Assembly (NCBI GenBank): GCA_030280995.1
Contig: JASXTE010000017.1
Location: forward strand, 21,505,998-21,569,997
DNA: 64,000 nucleotides
Direction of reading: 5' to 3'
Source of the DNA: Hemileia vastatrix
Taxonomy: Eukaryota > Basidiomycota > Pucciniomycetes > Pucciniales > Zaghouaniaceae
This document shows positions 56,285 through 64,000 of the stretch, one piece after another; within the stretch, counting starts at the first letter, position 1, and every line of letters begins with the position of its first letter. The notes below the pieces were generated by a model. That model saw only the letters and a program-made list of their open reading frames with translations. It did no database searches and was not told the DNA's origin. Both the position numbers and the translations under genes were made by a program.

Positions 56285-57946
56285 CCGGATTATGATGTCG
56301 TTTTTGTTTTTTGTTGGGGTTGTGGGAAGCACTGTGTTCTTTGAAGTGCATCCTGCTGGAGAGATTTTATGTGTTATAATGGTCAGGAATGGGTTTGAAT
56401 GAAAGTTCAGAGGAGGAAGAAGAAGATGCAGGAATGGAGTGCTGGAAGGTGTGCTTAATGATCCTAGACATCTTGCAGTGGTCGTCCAACAGGCGCTTTC
56501 TCAGGGCTTTTTCAAAGTCATTCAAAGGACCATGGAGGGCGAAGGCTTTCAGCATTTTGGAACACATGGTGCTTAAGTGTTGTTTCATGTCTCCATAATC
56601 CAGGGTCAAAGAATTTTTTAGAGGTTGACCAACTCCAATAGTAGATTCAGGAGGAGAGGTGCCAACTAGACAAGAAGAATTGGAACAGTAATTATTTTTG
56701 TTTAAAAAATTGGACGAATTAATGTGGTACTTACAGATTGGAAGCTCATCAAATTTGTAAGCAGCTAAAATTTGGACATCTGAAGATTTTGGAATGGTCA
56801 TAGTAGGTGGATCAATCAGGGAAAGATATGGATTCTCTTGGTCTTCCTCTGAAAGATTTTGAGAAGGTGAACTAGGAGGCTGATGTTCCTTGGGTCTAGT
56901 TGGAGCAGCGGGACTGTTGTTGTTGTTGTTGTTGTTGATATTTCTGTTGGATTCAGCTCGAGGATGTCCTGGTGATGGAGTACCAGGGTTGTTAAAAGAT
57001 AGAGCAGGAGAGGGTGATTTGGAACCAGATTAATCTCTTCTGGATGGAGCTTTTGAGGGAATAGAACTGTCAGAAGAATAGTTGGCTGACAGAGGAGAGG
57101 TGTAGTTTTGTTGTCTTAACTGGGGACGAAGTTGTTGCCTTGGTGCAGTGTTGGGTGCTCTGGTTTCTTCCTGGGGTCCTCTGGCAGGTCTCCTAGAAGT
57201 TTGGGAAAATTTGGAGTTTTTGGACCTTGGAAGGGTTGGCTGCATTGCTCTGGGAGCAGTGAGAGGTATTTGTGTGGAGTTGTTTTTGTTGATTGGTTGA
57301 ATTTGGCTCTTTTCTGGTTGTTTTTGGAGGTTTTGAGCCTGATTTTCACTGTCTAGTGAGGCGGGAAGGCCACCTGGACACGGTCTAGAATCCTAGGAGC
57401 TGATTTTGAAGCTTTTGGAGCTAATTTACCAGAGATAAAAGCAGTTTCTTGGGAAGCTAAGGGTGGTATTTTGGGAAGAGTTCTGGAAGCTGAGCTTCTG
57501 GATCTTCTGGAAGGTGCTGAAGATAAAGAGGAAGAGGAAGGACCAAGCTCTGGGGATCTGGTAGGGTATCTGGAGATGTATTTATGAGAAGGTGAAGGAG
57601 GAGGAATAGGGTAGTTGGCATCTCTGTCACATTTTTTCTTTTTGGAGTAGCAAGAATCACAAGCTCTATTGTAGAATTTGGCTTCAGGAGTTGGAAGAGT
57701 GAATGTGCAAGGTCTGCGCATGTGGATGCACTGTTTGCAGGAATAGTCCTTGGGAGCAGTGAAGCAAGGAAGATTATAGGGGTTAACATCAGGGGATCCA
57801 GAAATGATCTGTGGTGAGAAAAGGATGATGGAAAGAGATAAGAAGGAGATTTTGTCAGTGATGGGTAGATGATGAAGTGAAGGCGGAAGTTCTGTAGGTT
57901 GGCCGTGGGTGTATTGCATGAAATTGGCTGGGTCTTTTTTATGCAA
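56285..57946 (-). pseudogene. Antisense Z-long gene of B' (broken)
   Basis: The start is ATG at 57946. Cysteines at 70, 73, 80, 96, 99 and 106 give C-x2-C-x6-C-x15-C-x2-C-x6-C with KKKKC, a Zn2Cys6-like cluster preceded by about 65 residues that are partly hydrophobic. A Ser/Pro-rich linker follows. Stops or shifts occur at 57353 (TAG), around 57116-57245 and at about 57030. The C-terminal exon (56367-56801) holds FDELPIC before a probable 69-nt intron (GTAAGT to CTAG) and a helical block (MLKAFALHGPLNDFEKALRK). The 3' end is cut by A4. The first motif copy of the array is only 11 nt upstream of the ATG. It is homologous over its length to 11538-13138. Confidence 0.75.
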
Positions 57947-57956
57947 AGTTTATTTC

Positions 57957-58452
57957 AGTCCTCTATGACTCTAAACTGGAATTTCTGCTAGTCCGTCAAG
58001 ACTTTAAACTGAACACTGTGTTAGTCCTCCAAGACTTTAAACTGGCTGGTTTCAATATTTTGTCAAGAAGTAGTCTGTCAAGACTTTAAACTGAACACTG
58101 TGTTAGTCCCCCAAGACTTTAAACTGAGGATTGTTGTTGGTTCAGTCCCTCAAGACTATAAACTGAGGAATGGTTTTTGTTGTTGGAGTTGGTTTTGAAA
58201 GATTGGTGGAGGGTATCCACAGGTGGATCCTCCAAATTTAGCAAAGGCAAGTTTGGGGGTAATTGATGGGCTGGCAGCTCTATTCACAATTATTCCAGAA
58301 TTTTAGTTTTTTTTCTCAGTGTCTTAATGTGGTTGATCTCTGGTTCTGGGTTATGATTTAGGTTTTTGTGTCCCCCAAGACTTTAAAATGAGGGTTTTTA
58401 GAGTCCCCAAGACTATAAGATGAGGATGGTCCCCCAAGACTTAAAACTGAGG
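57957..58452 (+). repeat. Motif array of B' (9 copies) with an H1 hairpin
   Basis: Copies near 57957, 57993, 58024, 58074, 58106, 58145, 58371, 58402 and 58431 have a GTC...GAC stem, loops such as CCCCAA, CTCCAA or CGTCAA, and a downstream TTTAAACTG. An H1-like sequence (GGGGTAATTG...CAATTATTCC) lies at about 58255-58298. The loop differs from family A (CCACCAA), but the stem and the TAAACTG tail are kept. Confidence 0.82.
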
Positions 58453-58511
58453 GTTGTTTTTTGGTTACATCCTATAGAGGGTGTGGTCAATTTTTCTTTT
58501 CTGAATCAAAC

Positions 58512-59152
58512 TCAAGTACTAGTGGAATTACAGAGGGAGTCAAGAGATGAAATGAAGTGTTCAGAATTAGCCTTGAACTGGTGAATGAGGTGTCTTCTGT
58601 TCTCTATGTCCTGTGGATCTCTAGCAGGAGTGGATTTGAAGTGGTGAAGCAGAAGTTGTTTCTGTTGAGATGTGTGTAGTTGGAACTTGGCCTTGATAGT
58701 GGGCAAGTGGTTTGGTGTTGGTGGTGCAATGGATCCTACATTTTTATCATCACTATCAGAAGATGGAGGAACTGAGAAGTCATCAGTTTTAAAGTTGAAG
58801 GAAGAAATCAAAGTTCTTTACCATCAGATGGACCAGGGATGGTGGAACTTGTTGTTTTATGGGTTGTGGCACTCTTCTGTGAAGGGTGAAGCTTTTTTAT
58901 TAATCTGTGCATCAGGATGGATGGCCTAGATATTTTGGTGCTGGTAGAAGATGGACCAGGTTGAGGTGGAGGTGAATATGTTGCAGAAGATAATGGACCA
59001 GGTCTGTAGCAAGGCTTCTTTCTAGATTTTCAGACATTGCAGGATGTTCTGTATGGATGGACAGGTGGTGTCATGGCACAGATTAGATTATTGTCAATGC
59101 AGTATTGGCAAGGACCCATTTCAGGTGCATGTTTGGGAAGAAGATTGAACAT
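58512..59152 (-). pseudogene. Antisense Z-short gene of B': nonsense codon at the fifth zinc Cys
   Basis: Exon 1 is 58822-59152 and exon 2 is 58512-58771. The 50-nt intron (58772-58821) has GTAAAG, ACTGATG and CTCAG. Splicing gives a frame of 196 codons with one TGA at 59030-59032. It follows CQYC, a third Cys and CNV, exactly where the fifth zinc ligand should be, and is followed by KSRKKPC with the sixth (C-x2-C-x6-C-x12-C-x2-[stop]-x6-C). A single TGC to TGA change explains it. Exon 2 has the shared helical block (LLLHHFKSTPARDPQDIENR), aligning with LAYFQETPANNHEDLMKR of A1. It lies next to the polypurine tract, as Z-short does in A1. Confidence 0.78.
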
Positions 59153-59187
59153 GGTGGTTTGATGAAGAAAGAATGTGGAAATTCTTA

Positions 59188-59200
59188 TTTGGAGGGAGGA
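59188..59200 (+). promoter_or_regulatory. Polypurine tract of B'
   Basis: TTTGGAGGGAGGA directly precedes the LTR start TGTGGTCTTCC. The core GGAGGGAGGA is the same as in family A. Confidence 0.85.
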
Positions 59201-59475
59201 TGTGGTCTTCCAACATTGGCAGGGGCCTTTGTTATGTGTTTTGGCGCTGTTTGTGCATGTCTCAATTGACATCTGTTAAAGAATAGGGTATTTTTCTAGT
59301 TTTATTCCGTGGATATTGGGTTTGCGGGTATGTGGATACTATCATTGGATAGCCCCGGTTTTTCTCTATATTTTTTTTCGTGTAGACATTTTTCATATTC
59401 TAAGTTTTAAGGGGTCATTTCCTCATTTTTCATTTATAAAAGATAGCTGTTTAATTTTTTTTTCATGTTTTACGG
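59201..59475 (+). repeat. 3' LTR start of B', cut by A5
   Basis: It matches the 5' end of the B LTR (22103 downward) and the fragment at 7366. Homology is broken at TTTTACGG (59475), where the A5 LTR begins. Confidence 0.85.
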
Positions 59476-60667
59476 TGTGGTAGCCTAAAGTTTAGTACGG
59501 CTCCTAAATACGTAAATAGGGTTATTACGGCGTGCAAGATTGGCGTTATTATTTTTTTTTATATATAAAAGGGTTTTATTTAATTTATTTGAGTTTTAGA
59601 TATGAAGAAATTGGTCACGAGCAAATGCCTACACGAAAACAATTTATTTTACGGAGAAAACTTATTTTTACGGTCTGAAAAATTTATAAGTATTAAGTCG
59701 AGTCACTCAAGAACCTTGGGAAATTTTCCCAGAATTTTTACTATTTTTCTTATATTTTTAAATGAATTTCAAAGTTTTATAGAAATATTTACGTTTTCAG
59801 AAATTACTTAACTTTGATGAATTTTCACGGGGTAATTAGAGCTGCGCAGACTACGAAAATTAGTTTGGTATGTAAAGGGGAAGTAGCTCTATTAGGTGTA
59901 ATTTTTCTAGATTTTTTATTATAGTTTTAAGGTTCTAATTGAGTCCGGAAGTCCGGACGGACTCCGTTTTGACTCCGTACGGACTCCGCTTTGACTTCGT
60001 ACGGACTCCGCTTCGACTCCATACGGACTCCGTTCGGACTCCGCTTCGGCCCCGTACGGACTCCGTACGGGCTCCGGATTGACTCTGGAAGAGCTCTGGA
60101 GGGGAAAACTTAGGCACGTGACTAGGAATACTTAAGCGCTTCTCGAATTCGAAATTGAGAGGGGGAGACACATCATACAGCTTAATCTTTAACCACCACA
60201 GTCTCATTTTTTATTACTCAACAAATTAAAATAACTTGTAATACCCTTATAACATTATTATTTTTTACATAACATTTTAGAAATACAATTTAACAGTTTA
60301 AATAACACTTCATACAGGGTATCTTTAGAAAGGTCTTCGTCGCTGGGACTTGATTATTGCTGTCTCATAAAAATTCAAATTATTATAAAAACATAAAAGT
60401 CAATCTTTTCAGATCTTTCACTGGTACACCTTAATTGTTGTATTCAGTATTTCTTTATCAACAGCCACTTTCTTTAAATCTCAATAAGCGTTAAATATTT
60501 TAGAGTTTCATTATTTTTATCAATCAGATCTAAGTAGATTGGTTAGCTTAGTGATTTAGAATTCCCATTTTGTTATTTTTATTGGAAGGACGGGGTTTTC
60601 AGCTAAATCCACATATCTCCTCCGGATTCTGCTTACAGCAAGGCGACTGTAAGAGTTTACCTTACCA
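59476..60667 (+). repeat. 5' LTR of A5
   Basis: It runs from TGTGGTAGCC to CTTACCA, about 1.19 kb. It is the longest family A LTR here because of an expanded U3 tandem block. The rest is collinear with the other copies. Confidence 0.88.
59941..60078 (+). repeat. U3 tandem units ACTCCGTACGG in A5 LTR
   Basis: About ten imperfect units of roughly 11-17 bp are built on ACTCCG and TACGG. Many contain the palindrome CCGTACGG, that is CCG and CGG triplets two bases apart. Other family A LTRs hold three to six units. The block is GC-rich in an AT-rich LTR and varies in number. CGG/CCG triplet pairs are the usual targets of Zn2Cys6 factors, but binding here is inference. Confidence 0.8.
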
Positions 60668-60671
60668 TAGT

Positions 60672-60688
60672 TGGCGCCCAACGTGGGG
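60672..60688 (+). promoter_or_regulatory. Primer binding site of A5
   Basis: TGGCGCCCAACGTGGGG lies four bases after the LTR and is complementary to the 3' end of a tRNA-Lys(CUU)-type tRNA. It is the most regular site in the window. Confidence 0.85.
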
Positions 60689-60846
60689 TTCGATTTCTCT
60701 AGCTTTCTTTAAAAAACTTACTTGGATCAAGAACGTTATTAGCCTGCAAGAGGCTTATTTTCTGGAACTCTAATTGGATTTTTGTTATTGGCCTGCAAGA
60801 GGCTTGTTATTTTATCGATTGTTAACGCTTTTCATTACTTATTGGG
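60689..60846 (+). other. Untranslated leader of A5
   Basis: The leader contains two copies of GCCTGCAAGAGGCTT-type sequence (about 60752 and 60791), which can fold as GCCTGCAAGAGGC. These are also kept in A2 (39250, 39310), A3 and A4. They may be a packaging signal; this is position-based inference. Confidence 0.5.
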
Positions 60847-63456
60847 ATGTCTTCTTCTGCTGTTGCTTCTGGATCTTCTAACCCTCTTACTCCCTCAGTT
60901 AGAATTGTTTCTTGGGATGGCCCAAAGTTTAATGGGGAGGAGATTAAATGGTTCATTAGCAGGTATGAAGCTGCTGCTTCTGTTGATGGTGCTTCCCATG
61001 TGGATATGGTGAAGCAAGTTAGATTTTTTATTGCCGATAGGGAGGTGGAAAAAGAGGTTATTACTATGCAGGCATTCAAGGACAAGGATTGGGTTAAGCT
61101 TTCTAAAGCTATGGTTGATAGATGGGGTGTTAGGTTTACTATGATGGACCTCAATAAAATTGTTGGAGACTGGCAAGCAAAAGGTGGAGTTTCTTCTATG
61201 GCTGACTTCAAAAAGCTCTGTGTTCAGTTTGATGAAGTGGTGGAATATCTCATACTGGTGGACGAGTTAGTGCATGAGAACCAAGCAAAAGATTTGTTTT
61301 GGACAGCATGCAGTAGGGATATTCGAATGGACGTCTTGAAGGATCTTTCAAGAAAAGATTTGATGAAGGAACTGCCTAATGGTGAGCAGAAACTGCCGGC
61401 TCTGGAGGTTATCAAAGAGAACATTCAGGCCCATCTCAAGTTATTGGCGTTGGACAAATATCAAGAGTCTTGCACTCAATATGTTAGCAAGGTTAGCGAG
61501 GTTTTGGCCGAAAACAACGATATTATGGTCAAAGCCCAGGAGGCCAAGAAGGCTCAAATGGGATTACCTGCTGCTAAAGTTGAGGGTAATGTGGATAATA
61601 AGATGGTCGATCACCTGGCCGATTTAACTAAACAATTAAAAATATTTGTTCAAGAAACCCAGAAGGCCAATAAGGCCCCAATCGCTTCTTCGTCGACGTC
61701 GACTTCTTATCAGTCTAGAGGTTATGAACGTCGAAATTATAATGGCAATAACAACGGTAACCGCTTCCCAGGCAATGGGAGAAATGGTGGGAATGGTGGT
61801 AGTAATTATAGAGGTGGCTATGATGAGCCAAAGGTGTGCTCCTATTGTAATAGGAGAGGGCACAGAGCAACAGTTTGTTTTGCTCTTGATAAGGATATGG
61901 ATGCTGGGCGAGTTTTATTCGATGGTAAAGTTTATAAATTTCCCGATGGTTTGTTCATCAAGCCCAGTGATGGACAGTCTCCTTCTGATTTGGTCAGAAG
62001 AAGTTTAACGGCTGAAAGGAGAGCCAGATTTGAAGAGGTGACGGATGAAGATGTTAATGCCAAGAGTGGCAAAAATGGTAATGGTAATGGTGGTAAAGCT
62101 GACAAGGGCAAGGAGAAAGAGGTCAGTAAAGCCACATTTTCTACTTCTTTTGGTGGTTTAGAGCTGGCGACGGTTGCCCAGGTAGAGGGTAGCTGTATGG
62201 CTGGTGAATATGATGTTAATGCTGCTAGAAGAGCAGCCATTACTAAGGCGAAAAGTAGCATTCAGAGCCAATTGAGGGCTAATCCTGGCAAGGCCAATAA
62301 CAAAGTGAACCCTTACTCTAAGGACAAGAATTCTAGTGCTCAAACTGCCGCCAACAAATTGAACCCTTACTCTAAGGACGAATTATATAAAATGCAGAAG
62401 GGGGTTGCTGATATGGGGCCCCCTAGTTATGGAAAGTTTGATTTAAATGGTGAGCCTATGCCAGAGGATGATTCGGATTCTGAGGAGGACGTACCGTTGG
62501 CGTCTCTACCCAGACCAAGTTTTAGCGATCCCATCCCAATGGAGGGAGTAAGAAGGACTAGCGATGGATCAGGATTATTGCAAGAAGCTGGTGACGGAGT
62601 TAGGGTTATAGAAAGTGAAGATGTTATTATGGGGGGTGAAGATGGCTTGGTTGGACCTCAAGAGGTACCCAGGGTCAAGGTTGTTAAATCAAAGGTCCAG
62701 TATGAGCGGCCAGTAGTTTCTGGTCAAGCTAATGCGATGGATGCAGTTTTGAATAGGGTGAATCAACTTCAGATTCCCTTATCTTTGGGGGAGTTATTTA
62801 CGATTAGTCCGGCGCTTGCTGAAAAGCAAAAGAAGCATTTGAAGAGGCGTCGGGTTTCCACTGGAGAGGTGGAATATATTTGTGAAAATGCTGAAAAGTT
62901 TGGTGAAGATGTAGATACGCATTTTTCCGCTCCCCTGGGTTACCTGGTGGTAACTCTTAATGGTAAAGAAGTAAAGGCCTTGGTTGATTCAGGGTCTCAA
63001 ATTAATTTAATTTCATTGGAGCAAGCGACGAGTATAGGCTTGCCAATTAAAAGTGGAACTGGGGGAAACCTCAGAGGCATTGGAGGGCATGCAACAGAGC
63101 TGATGTGTACAGCTGAGCATGTCAGGTTAGGCATTGGTGGATCTGTTGGTAAGGTTCACTTTTATGTGGCCAGAGGAGCAGTCAAAACTGTTCTTGGTGG
63201 TCCTTTTTTGATGGATTTTGAGGCCAGGATAGGGTATCAAGCTGGCATGGGGATTAGTTTGGAGATCACTGGTGAAGATATGCGGAGGTTACATATGCGG
63301 TTAGCGCCTCCTGGAGATGAAGGTTGGGAAACACGGCCAGGGATTACTACTCTGTGCCAGTGTTGTGTTTGCACCAAGAAGCGGCATATAAAACGGACGG
63401 CTTCTGGTGAATTATGTTTGTTGGAAAGGGATGAATGCCCTCATTTTTTGGGGTAG
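60847..63456 (+). CDS. gag: Gag-protease polyprotein of A5 (intact)
   Basis: The ORF has 869 codons without interruption. Residues 1 to about 240 form a helical capsid-like region (SVRIVSWDGPKFNGEEIKWF; DREVEKEVITMQAFKDKDW), shared with B gag and with A2-A4 ORF1. A Gly/Asn-rich stretch follows, then a zinc knuckle CSYCNRRGHRATVC at 331-344 (C-x2-C-x4-H-x4-C) that would bind genomic RNA. An acidic Ser/Asp-rich linker leads to a retropepsin domain with the catalytic triad DSG at 714-716 (ALVDSGSQINLISL) and VLGGPFLMDF near its end. The ORF ends two codons after the slippery heptamer. It forms the particle core and cleaves the polyprotein. The start was chosen because it follows the leader and matches the starts in B and A2. 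Confidence 0.92.
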   Translation: MSSSAVASGSSNPLTPSVRIVSWDGPKFNGEEIKWFISRYEAAASVDGASHVDMVKQVRFFIADREVEKEVITMQAFKDKDWVKLSKAMVDRWGVRFTMMDLNKIVGDWQAKGGVSSMADFKKLCVQFDEVVEYLILVDELVHENQAKDLFWTACSRDIRMDVLKDLSRKDLMKELPNGEQKLPALEVIKENIQAHLKLLALDKYQESCTQYVSKVSEVLAENNDIMVKAQEAKKAQMGLPAAKVEGNVDNKMVDHLADLTKQLKIFVQETQKANKAPIASSSTSTSYQSRGYERRNYNGNNNGNRFPGNGRNGGNGGSNYRGGYDEPKVCSYCNRRGHRATVCFALDKDMDAGRVLFDGKVYKFPDGLFIKPSDGQSPSDLVRRSLTAERRARFEEVTDEDVNAKSGKNGNGNGGKADKGKEKEVSKATFSTSFGGLELATVAQVEGSCMAGEYDVNAARRAAITKAKSSIQSQLRANPGKANNKVNPYSKDKNSSAQTAANKLNPYSKDELYKMQKGVADMGPPSYGKFDLNGEPMPEDDSDSEEDVPLASLPRPSFSDPIPMEGVRRTSDGSGLLQEAGDGVRVIESEDVIMGGEDGLVGPQEVPRVKVVKSKVQYERPVVSGQANAMDAVLNRVNQLQIPLSLGELFTISPALAEKQKKHLKRRRVSTGEVEYICENAEKFGEDVDTHFSAPLGYLVVTLNGKEVKALVDSGSQINLISLEQATSIGLPIKSGTGGNLRGIGGHATELMCTAEHVRLGIGGSVGKVHFYVARGAVKTVLGGPFLMDFEARIGYQAGMGISLEITGEDMRRLHMRLAPPGDEGWETRPGITTLCQCCVCTKKRHIKRTASGELCLLERDECPHFLG

Positions 63457-64000
63457 CTGGGGCTGATCGCTCTAATGTTGTAATCTCTCCTCAGGATGAG
63501 ATCCCGGATTGCAATAGGTCAGCTCACTTTGAGATAATTCAAGTGGATTCTCAATTATTTTCTGTTAATATTACTTTGGAGTGCAAATACGTTTTGGACT
63601 TTTCTATATGTTTATTGGATTTACCCGATTTTTCTATTAAATTTAAAAACGGTGAAAAAGGCAAAATGGGCCAAATTAGGTTGGATAAAAATTGGAAGGG
63701 TATGTTTGATTACCTCCAGCAAGAGGGTAAACTGCAAAAATTACATCAAAACTCAATTAAAAATCTCAGTATAAGTAAAACACAAAAAAATAACTTATGT
63801 GAAAATGTTATTCGGGGCCTCCAGCAAGAGGTTAAACTGCAATTATCTCCTTCTATTTTTGACCTCCAGCAAGAGGGTAAACTGCAATTATCTCATCAAA
63901 ATCAAATAAAAAATCTCGGTATAATTAAAACACAAAAAAATAATTTTTGTGAAAATTCAATTCCGGTTCTCCAGCAAGAGGTTAAACTGCCAACTTTCTT
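63435..64000 (+). CDS. pol: Start of A5 pol (N-terminal region, runs off window)
   Basis: It is read in the -1 frame relative to gag-protease, joined at the slippery site to give HFFGVAGADRSNVV; an ATG at 63435 in this frame is an alternative start. The 188 codons visible are open. The region has no known catalytic domain; it resembles the first about 200 residues of A2 pol and contains at least four motif peptides (LQQEGKLQ, LQQEVKLQ) separated by spacers with KTQKNN. RT should follow beyond the window. Confidence 0.85.
   Translation, partial: MPSFFGVAGADRSNVVISPQDEIPDCNRSAHFEIIQVDSQLFSVNITLECKYVLDFSICLLDLPDFSIKFKNGEKGKMGQIRLDKNWKGMFDYLQQEGKLQKLHQNSIKNLSISKTQKNNLCENVIRGLQQEVKLQLSPSIFDLQQEGKLQLSHQNQIKNLGIIKTQKNNFCENSIPVLQQEVKLPTF
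63444..63450 (+). promoter_or_regulatory. -1 ribosomal frameshift site of A5 (T TTT TTG)
   Basis: In frame the sequence is CA[T TTT TTG] GGG TAG. Slipping back one base enters the pol frame (FFGVAGAD), which is conserved in A2 and B. The stop is two codons downstream, as in B. Downstream GC-rich sequence (CTGGGGCTGATCGC) could supply a stimulatory structure, but this was not modelled. Confidence 0.78.

Larger units (their letters stand above)
56285..59475 (+). mobile_element. Family B retrotransposon B' (3' remnant)
   Basis: The remnant contains antisense Z-long, a motif array with an H1 hairpin, antisense Z-short, the polypurine tract and the start of the 3' LTR. It is cut by A4 at 56285 and by A5 at 59475. 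The order Z-long, array, Z-short, polypurine tract, LTR is the same as in A1, so both families share this design. Confidence 0.85.
59476..64000 (+). mobile_element. Ty3/Gypsy LTR retrotransposon, family A, copy A5 (5' part)
   Basis: It has a 5' LTR, primer site, intact gag-protease ORF, frameshift site and the start of pol, then runs off the window. It is the best candidate here for a functional copy. Unlike A2-A4 it has the zinc knuckle and protease, so the two kinds of family A differ in ORF1. Confidence 0.9.

Noticed and set aside
61646..62008. 120-codon ORF inside gag-protease of A5
   Set aside because: It is in an alternate frame over the Gly/Asn-rich and zinc-knuckle coding region and is not supported by any motif.
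1..64000. tRNA or rRNA genes
   Set aside because: No tRNA cloverleaf with both A and B boxes and no rRNA-like sequence was recognised. The tRNA-like strings are the primer binding sites only.

Overview
The window is a nest of retrotransposons with no recognisable host housekeeping gene. Everything points to a repeat-rich basidiomycete, probably an Agaricomycete: AT-rich DNA, Ty3/Gypsy polyproteins whose reverse transcriptase reads F-I-D-D instead of Y-x-D-D, Zn2Cys6 (GAL4-type) zinc-cluster proteins, and spliceosomal introns of 50-85 nt with GTAAGT-like donors and CTGAT-like branch sites. The genus cannot be fixed from the sequence alone.

Layout. 1-7365: 3' part of a plus-strand Gypsy element of family A (A1). 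7366-7732: piece of a family B LTR. 7733-27280: a minus-strand chromovirus-type Gypsy element (C) with a C-terminal chromodomain, split in two by a minus-strand family B element (B) at 10729-22103. 27499-27759: a small TIR element (MITE). 27918-40538: minus-strand family A element (A2) with a second, longer TIR element inside it (31559-32445). 40599-48437 and 48498-56284: two internally deleted family A elements (A3, A4) that are near-identical copies of one 7.9 kb unit made by unequal crossing-over. 56285-59475: 3' end of a plus-strand family B element (B'), cut on its left by A4 and on its right by A5. 59476-64000: 5' end of a plus-strand family A element (A5) with an intact gag-protease ORF.

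How the parts work together. Family A and B elements share one plan: 5' LTR; a tRNA-Lys-type primer binding site; gag-protease; a -1 frameshift site (T TTT TTG or T TTT TTA) two codons before the gag-protease stop; pol (RT, RNase H, integrase); then an unusually long 3' region of about 4 kb before the polypurine tract and 3' LTR. The 3' region holds (i) several conserved RNA hairpins, three of them with compensatory changes between families, (ii) a longer antisense two-exon Zn2Cys6 gene ('Z-long'), (iii) a tandem array of a short structured motif, and (iv) a second, shorter antisense two-exon Zn2Cys6 gene ('Z-short') next to the polypurine tract. The chromovirus C also carries an antisense zinc-cysteine gene with an intron at the same place. 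Three of these antisense genes still have open spliced reading frames.

The least explained signal is a motif of about 22 nt, present roughly 100 times: a small stem (GTC...GAC or CCTC...GAGG) around a loop usually containing CCAA or GCAA, followed by TAAACTG. It sits in non-coding arrays and also inside pol reading frames, at matching places in families A and B. A second is the set of CCG-TA-CGG tandem units in the U3 of family A LTRs, which look like Zn2Cys6 binding half-sites. Together these suggest, as inference only, a retrotransposon that encodes its own antisense transcription factor and carries the factor's target sites. All coordinates come from reading by eye; LTR edges may be off by a few bases.
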